Shown one piece after another: positions 1 to 9,009 of a stretch of DNA of 29,903 nt. A model generated the notes under the pieces. The model searched no databases, was not told the origin of the DNA, and saw only the letters and a list, made by a program, of their open reading frames with translations. Position 1 is the first letter of the stretch, and each line of letters opens with the position of its first letter. A program made the translations under genes and the position numbers. This DNA comes from JBLHKW01 sp047618565 (GTDB lineage: Bacteria; Planctomycetota; UBA1135; GCA-002686595): NCBI GenBank assembly GCA_047618565.1, contig JBLHKW010000053.1, positions 1 through 29,903 on the forward strand, in the 5' to 3' direction.

Positions 1-21
1 CGGGGCGGCGAAGCCGCCCCG
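1..21. terminator. Perfect GC hairpin at the window edge
   Basis: A 9-bp perfect stem (CGGGGCGGC / GCCGCCCCG) closes on a GAA triloop. No T-run follows on either strand within the window, so it is terminator-like rather than a canonical intrinsic terminator. It may end a gene lying to the left of the window. Confidence 0.4.
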
Positions 22-45
22 CCGCTAATACCGGGCGCGAATCCG

Positions 46-99
46 CCTCTGGCTCTGTTCTGGCTCTGTGTCCTCTGCGTCTCCTCCGCCCTCTGTGCT
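46..99. repeat. CTCTG-rich degenerate short repeat
   Basis: This pyrimidine-rich stretch repeats CTCTG at short intervals (CCTCTGGCTCTG, GGCTCTGTGTCCTCTG, CCCTCTGTG). Read on the other strand it is a series of CAGAG units such as GACACAGAG. Similar CACAGAG-type strings are, to my memory, scattered in intergenic DNA of several environmental phyla. The rest of 22-339 shows no convincing coding frame and is probably the 5' region of the peptidase gene. Confidence 0.35.
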
Positions 100-339
100 A
101 ACTCCGACAGACCCCCAAAACAGGCCACACCAACCCTCCCGCAATGTGCCCCCATCCCGCCCACGCCACTCGCAAGTCCACCGAGCTTGGTATTGTCGCG
201 ATCGCGGACATCGGCGCTTTCGAGCGCTGAGAGGGCCAGGTGCAGGGCGCCTGGCGACGGATTCAGAGCGCGGGCCGCGCGCACGTTCCACAGCCGTTAG
301 GATCGGGGCCTGTCGCGCGCCCCCAACCCGGAGACTCCA

Positions 340-2784
340 ATGATCCGCCGCTGTTGCCTCTTCGCCCTCGCTCTCGTGCTCCCGCTCGGATTCGCCACCG
401 CGCAAGAGGGGTATCGCCTCCCGCCTGCGGAGGTGGTCGCGCTCGCGGACGCCCCGGTGGCACCGCGCGTCGACTTCAGCCCGGACCAGCGCTGGATGTT
501 GATGGTCGAGCGCGATCCGATGCCGTCGATCGCGGACCTTTCGCGACCCATGCTGCGTCTCGCGGGCATGCGCATCGATGCAGCGGCCAACGGGGGTTAC
601 CGCACGTCCTTTTCAAAGGGGCTCATTCTGCGCGACGTCGCGGGCGAGACCGAGACGCGCGTGCCGCTGCCCGAAGGCGCACGTCTGGATAGCGTGCGCT
701 GGTCCCATCGCTCGGACGCGTTCGCGTACTCGCTCGTCACGGCGAGCGGGAGCGAGCTGTGGAGCGCGTCGGTGGAGTCCGCGGACAAGCCCCGACGCCT
801 GGTCGAGCAGCTCAACACGGTCCTCAGCGGTTTTCGCTGGACCCCGGGTGGCGACGCGCTCATGTGTTGCATCGTGCCCGATGCGCGCGGAGCACAGCCA
901 GAGCAGCCGGCAGTGCCCACGGGTCCGGCAATTCAGTTCGCGGGCGGCGAGGCCTCACCCCTGCGCACCTACCAGGACCTGCTGTCCAATGAACACGACG
1001 CGCGCCTGTTCGAACACTGTGCGACCAGTCAGTTGGCCATCGTTACCCGTTCGGGGGAGCGTACTTTGATCGGCAAGCCGGGACTGATTTCGCGCGCCGA
1101 GCTGTCGCCGGATGGAGAGCATGTACTCATGCAACGCATTGAGCGACCGTACTCCTACGTGATGGCTTACTGGCAGTTCCCGCACACGATCGAGGTCGTC
1201 GATCTGCGTGGCCGCAGTGAACACATCATCGCTCGCGTGGCCCTGGCCGATGGCATTCCCTTGCACGGCGTGCGCCTCGGGCCGCGCAGCGTGGGCTGGA
1301 CGGCTGGCGCGTCGGCCGAACTGCACTGGGTCGAAGCGCTCGATGGGGGCGACCCGAAGGCCGAGGTGCCGCACCGGGATCGCTGGCTGTCCCTGGGGGC
1401 GCCGTTTGCTGGCGAAGCGCACGAGATGTTGCGTGTAGAGCACCGCGCACGGGGCCTTCAGTATCTCTCCACAGGCGACGGCGTATTGGCGGGTGAGTAC
1501 GACCGCGATCATCGCTGGACGCGAGTGACACTGCACAGCCTGCGTGACCCACAGGCGAAGCCGCTCGTGGTCGAGGATCGCAGCGTCCGTGATCGCTACG
1601 GTGACCCTGGCCAGCTCGTCCAGGACATGGACGAACGCGGCTCGTGGGTGGTGCGCCAGGACGGACCGTGGATGTACCGCACGGGCCGCGGTGATTCGCC
1701 CGAGGGACCGCACCCGTTTCTGGATCGTGTGAACATGGACACCCTGGAGCGTGAGCGCCTGTGGCAGGCATCCGCCGGTTGCTACGAGAGCGTGGTCGCT
1801 GCAGCGCCTGCGATCGACGGGCAGGTCGCGGGCCTCTTCACGCGCTTCGAGACCCCCGAGTTGCCCCAGAACTACCGCTATCGGGACCTGGGCAAGGACA
1901 CGTCGGTCGCCCTGACCCGTTTTCCGGACCCCACACCCCAGTTGCGCGGCATTCACAAGGAAGTCGTGCACTACGAACGCGAGGACGGCGTCCACCTCTC
2001 GGCCACCCTGTACCTGCCCGCCGACCACGAAGCGGGCGCGCGTCTGCCTCTGATCGTCTGGGCCTACCCGGTGGAGTTCAACGACCCGTTGACCGCTGGG
2101 CAGGTCACGGCCACTCCCGACCGCTTCACCCGCATCGCTGGTTACTCGCACCTCAACCTGTTGACTCAGGGCTACGCGATCATGGATGCCGCGACCATGC
2201 CGGTCATCGGTGACCCGGAGACGATGAACGACACCTTCATCGAGCAACTCGTCGGCGCGGCCGCCGCTGCGATCGACTACGCGGTCGAACGCGGCGTCGC
2301 CGACCGCAACCGGGTCGGTGTCGGGGGCCACAGCTACGGCGCGTTCATGACCGCCAACCTGCTCGCTCACTCGGACCTGTTCCGCGCGGGCCTCGCCCGT
2401 AGCGGCGCCTACAATCGCACCTTGACGCCCTTTGGCTTTCAGGCCGAGCGGCGAACGTTCTGGGAGGCACCCGAGATCTACTTCGCATTGTCACCGTTCA
2501 TGCACGCGCACAAGATCGATGAGCCGCTGCTCCTGGTACACGGCGAGCTCGACAACAATTCGGGCACCTTTCCGATCCAATCCGAGCGTCTCTTCCAGGC
2601 CATCAAGGGCAATGGCGGAACCGCGCGGCTGGTCATGCTGCCGATGGAGAGCCACGGCTACCGCGCGCGCGAGTCCGTGCTGCACACTCTGGCGGAGACG
2701 ATCGACTGGTTCGACGAGCACCTGGCGCCGGCGCACACGCTCGACGCTGGATTCCGTGACGTGGAGCGCACGTCAAAGGACTGA
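340..2784 (+). CDS. Secreted S9-family (prolyl oligopeptidase / glutamyl endopeptidase-like) serine peptidase
   Basis: This 814-residue protein starts with a clear signal peptide (MIRRCCLFALALVLPLGFATAQ region, predicted cleavage near residue 22), so it should act in the periplasm or outside the cell. Residues about 30-540 have the low-complexity, beta-rich character of the S9 propeller domain. The C-terminal alpha/beta hydrolase domain carries the full triad: Ser665 in GGHSYGAF, Asp738 in HGELDNN and His772 in MESHGYR. The GHSYGAFM context and overall length resemble the S9D glutamyl endopeptidases of cyanobacteria and plastids, where Ser-Asp-His cleaves after acidic residues. The subfamily assignment is an inference; membership in S9 is firm. 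It stands alone, convergent with the next gene, and the 230 bp between them show no recognisable gene. Confidence 0.9.
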   Translation: MIRRCCLFALALVLPLGFATAQEGYRLPPAEVVALADAPVAPRVDFSPDQRWMLMVERDPMPSIADLSRPMLRLAGMRIDAAANGGYRTSFSKGLILRDVAGETETRVPLPEGARLDSVRWSHRSDAFAYSLVTASGSELWSASVESADKPRRLVEQLNTVLSGFRWTPGGDALMCCIVPDARGAQPEQPAVPTGPAIQFAGGEASPLRTYQDLLSNEHDARLFEHCATSQLAIVTRSGERTLIGKPGLISRAELSPDGEHVLMQRIERPYSYVMAYWQFPHTIEVVDLRGRSEHIIARVALADGIPLHGVRLGPRSVGWTAGASAELHWVEALDGGDPKAEVPHRDRWLSLGAPFAGEAHEMLRVEHRARGLQYLSTGDGVLAGEYDRDHRWTRVTLHSLRDPQAKPLVVEDRSVRDRYGDPGQLVQDMDERGSWVVRQDGPWMYRTGRGDSPEGPHPFLDRVNMDTLERERLWQASAGCYESVVAAAPAIDGQVAGLFTRFETPELPQNYRYRDLGKDTSVALTRFPDPTPQLRGIHKEVVHYEREDGVHLSATLYLPADHEAGARLPLIVWAYPVEFNDPLTAGQVTATPDRFTRIAGYSHLNLLTQGYAIMDAATMPVIGDPETMNDTFIEQLVGAAAAAIDYAVERGVADRNRVGVGGHSYGAFMTANLLAHSDLFRAGLARSGAYNRTLTPFGFQAERRTFWEAPEIYFALSPFMHAHKIDEPLLLVHGELDNNSGTFPIQSERLFQAIKGNGGTARLVMLPMESHGYRARESVLHTLAETIDWFDEHLAPAHTLDAGFRDVERTSKD

Positions 2785-3014
2785 CGGATCCCGAACGTCG
2801 ATCGTCGCCCCCTATCTCCTGGCGCTTGAACAGCTCCTGAACGAAGGACAGGGCCATTCGTGACATGCGAGTGGGCCTCGAACGGTATGGATGGGCACGG
2901 TGCCGACTTACGAGGTGACGCCTGCAGCGATGGTCCCGAGCGCCGCCGAGTGAACAGCCGGAAACCGTTAGGTCTCGGTTCCTGCCTTCACCTCCCAGGC
3001 GTTTCCTGGCGCAA

Positions 3015-4226
3015 TCAGGGGAGCAACGTCAGAGCTCGCGCGTCAGAGAGGTCGAATCCGGCGGGGCCCCCGAGCGGGTCCCGAAACCATGCCTGGAAGA
3101 ACCAGGTGGCGCCCGGCAAGATCGCACCGGATGTAGTCGGAGGCGCGCTCAGATCGAGCGGTGCAGCCAGGCGTCCCGCCGTTGCCACGGTGACGGGCAG
3201 GCGCTGGATGCCAGTCGAACCTGACCCGAAGACGCATCGCAGTCCCTCCCCGAATGGGCGTCGTCCCTCGGCGGGCCCGTAGAAGAAGATTCCGGGCTGT
3301 GCGGGCACCGGGCCAGCGACGAGGGTGATCGAGTTGGCCGCGACGGACGAATCCCCTTTGATCTCGATGATTGCTGCGGCGCCCGTCGAGTTGAGCGCCG
3401 AGGAGCAGGCTGGGCTTCCCAGGGTAGCTGCCACTGGAATGCGGAACGCCATCCCCCATAATTCACCGTTGAGAGCGAGTTGTCCGTGCAGGGCAGTCGC
3501 GCCATGTGGAAGGAGGACCGTGTAGAGACGCCCTCCATCATCACCGACGTAGACAGTCCCGTCTTCGTCCACTTCCATTCCGAACGGTAACCCCAGGATG
3601 GGCAGTCCGGCGCGGACCTGATAGTTCAGTCCGGTCACCGAACTGTGCCGGTCGATCGCCCGCCCGACCGTGAGGACTTCTGTGGTCCCCACCAGGGAGC
3701 CGTTCGCCAGTTGCGCCAGGTCGCCAGCTGAATAGAACCCGCTGTCTCCGATTGCGTGAGTAAGGCCGGTCTGCGGGTCCACTCCGTACAGGATCGTGTC
3801 GGACCCTCTACGGGCGAACCAGAAACCGGTACTCGTGATCTCCAGGGCATTGAGGACGGGGGCTTCGGGCACGCCGACCGAGACACGCTGCAGGGTCACC
3901 GGGTCGAGGCGGTAAACGTGTGTACGGAATCCCTGCCGCGCCAGGACGACGAACTCCCCGGTCAGTGGGTCGAACGCCATGTCGTAAAGCGGACCCAGGC
4001 CAGTGTTGCCGATGAGCACGGCCGTTGGCGCGGAGTCGTAGTGGTCCACCCTGTAGATTCTCCCCGTGCTCGTGCACACGTACATTTCTTGGCCGCTACC
4101 GGCAGGGAGTGGAGCGCCGACCGTGGGGGGGGCCGGAACGGCCGGGCCGCCGGGCGCGAGCTCTTGGCCGATGGGCATGACCAGGAGCTGAACTAGACAG
4201 ACGAGCGGGATCTGGAAGGGATGCAT
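3015..4226 (-). CDS. Secreted beta-propeller-like protein with a planctomycete C-terminal domain
   Basis: This is a 403-residue protein of unknown function. The N-terminus (MHPFQIPLVCLVQLLVMPIG) is a signal peptide. Residues about 47-265 contain repeated units with the feel of an NHL/PQQ-like propeller, for example MYVCTSTGRIYRVD, YDMAFDPLTGEFVVL, ILYGVDPQTG and VYVGDDGGRLYTV. Residues about 272-403 match the C-terminus of the protein at 9461-11284: both have a G-[IL]-FF-x-G stretch, PFG-x-G-x-RCV, and end in W-x-FQAWFRDP. This domain is therefore a shared module of secreted proteins here, perhaps a surface or sorting domain, but I see no direct evidence for that. The ATG at 4224-4226 is chosen because it puts the hydrophobic segment at the N-terminus. 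Confidence 0.75.
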   Translation of the reverse strand: MHPFQIPLVCLVQLLVMPIGQELAPGGPAVPAPPTVGAPLPAGSGQEMYVCTSTGRIYRVDHYDSAPTAVLIGNTGLGPLYDMAFDPLTGEFVVLARQGFRTHVYRLDPVTLQRVSVGVPEAPVLNALEITSTGFWFARRGSDTILYGVDPQTGLTHAIGDSGFYSAGDLAQLANGSLVGTTEVLTVGRAIDRHSSVTGLNYQVRAGLPILGLPFGMEVDEDGTVYVGDDGGRLYTVLLPHGATALHGQLALNGELWGMAFRIPVAATLGSPACSSALNSTGAAAIIEIKGDSSVAANSITLVAGPVPAQPGIFFYGPAEGRRPFGEGLRCVFGSGSTGIQRLPVTVATAGRLAAPLDLSAPPTTSGAILPGATWFFQAWFRDPLGGPAGFDLSDARALTLLP

Positions 4227-4564
4227 GGAAGCCGACTCCGCAAGGCCAACGGGACATGGTAAAGCCGCGAAGAAGGGATGTTCCTGCTTCGCACCTGCCT
4301 TCAGTGACGTTGCTCTCTCTCGGCTCCATCATGGTAACGGGCATTGCAAGGAACAGCTACTGATCGTATTACCATCCGTGGTGTCGAGGTCTCAGCCGTA
4401 ACAACGCGCTACCCGTTGCCAGCGGATAGAAGCGACGTGACACGGAGTCAGCCGTCGTGGTCGGACCCGTTGCGCCAGGCGGGTACAGCACGCGCTGGTT
4501 GTGCGCGGCGAAGAAGCGCTGCGTGGGCATCGGGCTCGCTCTGGGTTAGTGGCTTGCCCGCGCG
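4227..4564. other. Intergenic region upstream of the secreted propeller gene
   Basis: I find no credible gene here. The 338 bp should hold the promoter of the minus-strand gene that begins at 4226, and the 3' end of the sigma factor transcript. A short inverted repeat, ATGGTAA (4331-4337) with TTACCAT (4369-4375), is the only structure I could pick out, and it may be chance. Confidence 0.4.
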
Positions 4565-5179
4565 TCAGCCCGTCAGTAAACGGTCGGCGACACCCTGTTC
4601 GGCGAGGCGTGCGCGCAGTCGTTGCCAGCGCTTGGCCACGGCGTCGGCGCTGATGCCGAGTCGGCCCGCGACATCCTTGTAGGCCAGCCCCTCGAGTCCG
4701 CAGTGCACCACGAGCTTTTGATCTTCCTGGGGCAGGCCGCGGATCTCGACAGCAAAGTCAGCCAGGGTCTCCTCGCGCGCCATGCGTCTGCTGACGGCCG
4801 TTGCTTCATCGGGCATGTTCTGCAGCGCGAACATGCGCGTGGTCGGCCCGACACCGCCGGCTTGATCGAGCCGTTGCATGCGCCGCAGTCCCTCGAGCAG
4901 GACGTTCTTGGCGACCCGGAAGATCCAGAGCCGGAAGGGCACGTTCTCCGCGTCGAAGCGCTCGATCGAGCGCCACGCACGGAACCAGACCTCCTGCACC
5001 AGGTCCTGGGGGTCGAGGTGTGCGCGCTGGGTCGGTCGGATGCGTAGCTCCGCCCAGGTGTAAAGGGCGGGCGCGATGGCCTCGTAGAGGTGCGCGAAAC
5101 TCTCCGCGTCCCCGCCCTTGGCGGCTTCCAGGTAGCGCAGCGTTTCGGGATCGTTCGGTTTTGCGTCGGGATCGACCAT
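4565..5179 (-). CDS. ECF-type RNA polymerase sigma factor
   Basis: The 204-residue product has the two conserved parts of extracytoplasmic-function sigma factors. Region 2 lies at about residues 25-100 and contains DPQDLVQEVWFRAWRSIE, the core-binding and -10 recognition helices, followed by FRLWIFRVAKNVLLEGLRR. Region 4 lies at about 145-195, a helix-turn-helix reading LAYKDVAGRLGISADAVAKR that would contact the -35 element. Start choice: the ATG at 5177-5179 begins just before the conserved part; an upstream ATG-equivalent at 5248 would add 23 residues that run through the intergenic region. The gene diverges from a Ser/Thr kinase with WD40 repeats, a pairing frequent in planctomycetes, where the kinase is thought to control the sigma factor. 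No anti-sigma factor gene is adjacent. Confidence 0.92.
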   Translation of the reverse strand: MVDPDAKPNDPETLRYLEAAKGGDAESFAHLYEAIAPALYTWAELRIRPTQRAHLDPQDLVQEVWFRAWRSIERFDAENVPFRLWIFRVAKNVLLEGLRRMQRLDQAGGVGPTTRMFALQNMPDEATAVSRRMAREETLADFAVEIRGLPQEDQKLVVHCGLEGLAYKDVAGRLGISADAVAKRWQRLRARLAEQGVADRLLTG

Positions 5180-5246
5180 GAGCGCCTGCGATCCTAGCGG
5201 ATTGGGGGAGATCCGTCGCCGTCCCGTAGACTGTAGGGCCCCCGAC
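5180..5246. promoter_or_regulatory. Divergent promoter region between sigma factor and kinase
   Basis: Only 67 bp separate the preferred start codons of the two divergent genes, so both promoters must lie in or overlap this interval. I see no clear sigma-70 boxes, which would fit transcription by the ECF factor itself, although that is an inference. The sequence CATG at 5177-5180 contains an ATG on both strands, so the longer kinase frame would overlap the sigma factor start. Confidence 0.4.
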
Positions 5247-8200
5247 ATGCAATTCGACTCCTTCAGCGACCCCGACGCGGCCGTGGTCTTCGACTTTCTC
5301 AGCGACTACTGGGAGGACGTCGAGGCCGGTGGGGCGCGCACACTGCGCGAGTACCTGGACCGCTTCCCCGCCGCTCAGGAAGCGGTCGCGGCCGAGTACC
5401 TGAAGTTGCAGGCGCCCGCGGCGCCGGAGTTCGCGGACGGTGCCAACCCTGAGGCCCCGGATGCAGACGGTGAGCACGTCGGCGCCTACCGCGTGTTGCG
5501 CGAGCTCGGCCGCGGGGGACAGGGGCGTGTGGTGCTGGCGGAGGATTCACGCATTGCCCGTCGGGTGGCCCTGAAGATCCTGGACGGGTTGTTCGTGAGC
5601 GAGGAGCGCCGCGAGCGCTTCCGGCGCGAGGCCGAGGTCATCGCGCGCCTCTCGCATCCCGGCATCTGCACCATTCATGAGGCCGACATCGATGGTCCGG
5701 TACCTTACATCGCGATGCAGTTCGTTCCGGGGGAGGTGCTCTCGGCGGCTCTCCTGCGCGCACGCGAACGCGCGGCCCGGCACGCCGCGGGCGAGGACGA
5801 CGAGAAGAGTGTCTTCATCGAGTTGCCCTGGGTGCCCGGCTCGCGCACCGAGCTGCACCGCGTCTTGCACTTCTTCGAGCGCGCGGCACGCGCCCTGCAC
5901 GCGGCGCACGAGGCGGGCGTGGTCCACCGCGACGTCAAGCCCGCGAACATCGCGATCGGCCCCGACGCGCGTCCGATCCTGCTCGATTTCGGCCTGGCCC
6001 TGGACGAGGACGCGCACACGCCGGACCTCACCCGTTCCGGTGACGTCTTCGGCACGCCCGCATACATGTCGCCCGAGCAGCTGCGCGGTGAGCGTTCCGC
6101 GGTCGGGCACGGGACCGATGTGTACTCCCTGGGCGCGACCCTGTTCGAGAGTCTGACCGGCACGCGTCCGTTCACCGGAAAGTCGCACTTCGAGCTCACG
6201 GGGGCCATCCTCAACGCGCCCCTGGCGGACGCGCGAGCCCTCAACCCGGTGCTGGGAGAGGACGTCAAGGTGCTGGTCGAGACGGCTCTCGAGCGTGACC
6301 AGGATCGGCGCTATGCGACCGCGCTCGCGCTGGCCGAGGACCTGCGGCGCGTGCGCGAGTTCGAGCCGATCCGTGCGCGGCCCGCTGGGTCGGGGCTGCG
6401 CTTTCGGCGCTGGACCCGGCGTCAGCCCGCGCTGGCGGCGGTGTTGATCACAAGCTTTGTTCTGCTCACCGGGGCACTGGTGCAGGCGCGCGTGTTGCTC
6501 GGGCGTGAGCAGCGCGCCAACCGGTTCGCGCGTGGTCGCCACTTCGCGGAGCGCTCCGTCAGCCTGCTGGTGGAGGAACCGGACGCGGCCCTGCTGGTGG
6601 CCATCGAAGCCGTGGAGCTGGCGCCCGGTTACCTGACCCGCTCGGCCCTGTTCGCGCCGCTCGAGGACTGTCATGTGCGCCGTGTATTGCGGCCGGGCCA
6701 GGCTGTGCGGCGCGCCTACGACCTGGCGCTCGCACCAGATGGCGGAGCCGTAGCGGTCGGCCTGGCGAACGGCGAGGTTCATGTGTGGCCGAGCCGCGCG
6801 CCCGGACCGCCGGAGGTGTTTGCGCTCCCGGATGTGGAAGTGGCCGTGCGCGGGGTGGCGTTTCACCCCGCAGGCGCGCAGCTCGCGGTGGTCTACCAGT
6901 CTGGACTCCTGCAACTGTGGTCGCTGGCGGACGCGCGCCCCCTTGGGGGCGCGCAGCTATCCCCGCAGCCCCTGCTCTGGGTCGAGTTCAGCCCAGGCGG
7001 CGAGACCCTGGTGGTGCAACCCGCGGATGGGCCCGCTCGCGTGCTGGGCTTGCCCGGCCTCGAGCCCGTCTGCGAGCTCGCCACCGGCGCGCTGGAGTCC
7101 GGCTGTGCACAGTTCTCCCCGGATGGTGGTCAGGTGCTCACGTCGAGTCGTGCCTGGCAGGGGCTACCGCTCACCGCCTCCGATTTCGTTAGCGTGTGGG
7201 ATGCGCGCAGCGGCGCGCGCCTGCACCAGCTCGGCGGCGCAGGGGGGAGCGTGCAATGGGCCGAGTACAGTCCCTCCGGCGCACGCGTCGTGGTGGCCTT
7301 CGGCGACGGGCACGTGCTGCTCTTTGACGCGCACAGCGGTGAACAGATCGGCACCGGCATGCAGCATGCTGGCAAGGTGCTGTGCGCAACGTTTGCGCCC
7401 GATGAAACACGCATCGTGACGACCACGGACGACGGCTTCGAGTCCTGCGCGAAGCTGTGGGACCTGGAGGCGGGGACCGGGATCTCCCTGCCCGGACACG
7501 AGGGCAACCCCGTGGTGCACGCCGCGTTTCGGCCCGACGGGGAAATGCTGGCGACTGCGTCCCTCGACCGGGCCGTGCGCCTGTTCGACGCACGCACCGG
7601 TGAGCTCGAGCGCACCCTGCGCGCGCGCTTCCGACCCCTGCGTGCACACTGGAGCCCCGACGGGCGTCAGCTCTTCACCCTCAGCAACTCCGCGGACGTT
7701 CACGAGTGGACCGCGGGCAACCTGGCCTACGGCTACCGCTTGCGCGGGCACGACGGCGCCGTGCGCTGGGCGGCGTTCACGCCGGATGGGGAGCGCGCAC
7801 TCTCCGCATCCGGCGACGGCAGTCTGCGCCTGTGGGCGACGCCCGCTCAGGCGCCCGCTCCCGACGCCCTGGATCCGGGGCAGGAGCTCGCCCTGTTCGA
7901 GGATCGCGGCGCCCCGATCACCGGCGCCCGTTTCCATCCGGATGGGGAGCGTTTCCTGGCCTGGGCGGAGGATGGGCGCATGCTCCTGTGGCACCTGGAG
8001 CAGCCGCAGCAACCGCTCTCGGTCTTCGATCATGGTGCCGCCGTGCTGGACGCCTGCTTCTCGGCCGCAGGCGATCGCATCGCGAGCGTCGACGCTGACG
8101 GACGCGGTCGAGTCTGGAGTATCGACGATCCCGCGCCGGTGCTCGAGCTCGATGGCCCGCCCTATGGGTGCCTGCGTTTCAGTCTCGACGGCCAGCTGCT

Positions 8201-8885
8201 CCTGGCCCTGTCGTCGGAGAGTGTCGTGCGCGTCCTGGATGCGCGCACGGGGAGCGATCTGAGGCAGCTGACCTTCGAACCCGCGATGGCAGGTTCGCCC
8301 GGCACCCTGGATGTCGCCTTCCATCCACAACGCTCCGAGATCGCCGTCGCCTGTGCGGATGGGCGCGTGCGCTTCTTCGATCCGGCGAATGGCACCGAGC
8401 CACGTCCAGCGCGCACCCTGTTCCAGCACCGCCACGTGAGCTACAGCCCGGATGGGACCCGACTTCTGGTCCTGGGCGATGGCGGCGGCGGGAGTGTGCG
8501 CGTGCTCGATCTCGAGGGCCCGCACAATGCTTTTGGACTCACGCCGCAGCTGACCCACAAGAGTCGCATCATGACGGCGGTGTTCGATGCAACCGGCGAT
8601 TTTGTCCTGACGGCGTCGCGCGACGGCACCGCGCTGGTCTGGTCCACGCAGGACGGTTCGATCTACTCCCACCACAAGTTGCACGGCGCGCCGCTGCTGT
8701 GGGGCGCGTTTTCCAGCGGGGGCCTGGCCACTCTGCGCGCGATCAGTGCGTCGGCGGATCGCACCCTGGCGGTCTGGCCCGTCGACCCGTATCCCGCGGC
8801 GCTGGCGCGCAAGCCGCGCGAGCTGCAGGAATGGGAGCGCGCGCGCGAACTCAAGCTCGCCAGCGCGCCTGAACCGTCGAAGTAG
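5247..8885 (+). CDS. Transmembrane Ser/Thr protein kinase with a WD40 double propeller
   Basis: The 1212-residue protein has a Hanks-type kinase domain at about residues 81-375: glycine loop GRGGQG (89-93), catalytic lysine in VALKIL (Lys110), catalytic loop HRDVKPAN (Asp229), DFG (Asp247) and activation segment GTPAYMSPEQL. All catalytic residues are present. One hydrophobic helix follows at about 394-416 (LAAVLITSFVLLTGALV). The remaining roughly 750 residues carry about 16 WD40-like units, recognised by repeated F-x-PDG and ending in L-x-W or VRVLD; these could form two propellers outside the membrane. The N-terminal 80 residues resemble the short helical region of planctomycete kinases that often touches a partner sigma factor (family knowledge; not shown here). 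The ATG at 5247 is preferred over 5178, which would overlap the sigma factor start. The ligand is unknown. Confidence 0.93.
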   Translation: MQFDSFSDPDAAVVFDFLSDYWEDVEAGGARTLREYLDRFPAAQEAVAAEYLKLQAPAAPEFADGANPEAPDADGEHVGAYRVLRELGRGGQGRVVLAEDSRIARRVALKILDGLFVSEERRERFRREAEVIARLSHPGICTIHEADIDGPVPYIAMQFVPGEVLSAALLRARERAARHAAGEDDEKSVFIELPWVPGSRTELHRVLHFFERAARALHAAHEAGVVHRDVKPANIAIGPDARPILLDFGLALDEDAHTPDLTRSGDVFGTPAYMSPEQLRGERSAVGHGTDVYSLGATLFESLTGTRPFTGKSHFELTGAILNAPLADARALNPVLGEDVKVLVETALERDQDRRYATALALAEDLRRVREFEPIRARPAGSGLRFRRWTRRQPALAAVLITSFVLLTGALVQARVLLGREQRANRFARGRHFAERSVSLLVEEPDAALLVAIEAVELAPGYLTRSALFAPLEDCHVRRVLRPGQAVRRAYDLALAPDGGAVAVGLANGEVHVWPSRAPGPPEVFALPDVEVAVRGVAFHPAGAQLAVVYQSGLLQLWSLADARPLGGAQLSPQPLLWVEFSPGGETLVVQPADGPARVLGLPGLEPVCELATGALESGCAQFSPDGGQVLTSSRAWQGLPLTASDFVSVWDARSGARLHQLGGAGGSVQWAEYSPSGARVVVAFGDGHVLLFDAHSGEQIGTGMQHAGKVLCATFAPDETRIVTTTDDGFESCAKLWDLEAGTGISLPGHEGNPVVHAAFRPDGEMLATASLDRAVRLFDARTGELERTLRARFRPLRAHWSPDGRQLFTLSNSADVHEWTAGNLAYGYRLRGHDGAVRWAAFTPDGERALSASGDGSLRLWATPAQAPAPDALDPGQELALFEDRGAPITGARFHPDGERFLAWAEDGRMLLWHLEQPQQPLSVFDHGAAVLDACFSAAGDRIASVDADGRGRVWSIDDPAPVLELDGPPYGCLRFSLDGQLLLALSSESVVRVLDARTGSDLRQLTFEPAMAGSPGTLDVAFHPQRSEIAVACADGRVRFFDPANGTEPRPARTLFQHRHVSYSPDGTRLLVLGDGGGGSVRVLDLEGPHNAFGLTPQLTHKSRIMTAVFDATGDFVLTASRDGTALVWSTQDGSIYSHHKLHGAPLLWGAFSSGGLATLRAISASADRTLAVWPVDPYPAALARKPRELQEWERARELKLASAPEPSK

Positions 8886-9009
8886 TCGCCGCCAACCCCG
8901 TGGAAAGGCCCGCCGGGACGGGGCCAGGCGATTCGCGGCCAGAAATTTCGACTTGCCTGTCCTGATCTGCGCGCCCGGGTCACCTGGAAGTGTTCAAGAG
9001 GTGTTCTTT

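Noticed and set aside
955..2370. Antisense open frame of 471 codons inside the S9 peptidase gene
   Set aside because: Opposite the catalytic domain, no family features, no ribosome site.
2785..3014. Possible gene remnant between the first two genes
   Set aside because: Short stretches such as MALSFVQELFKRQEIG look protein-like, but no family was recognised and no start or end could be supported.
7164..8684. Antisense open frame of 506 codons inside the kinase gene
   Set aside because: Low-complexity shadow of the WD40 repeats with no recognisable domain.
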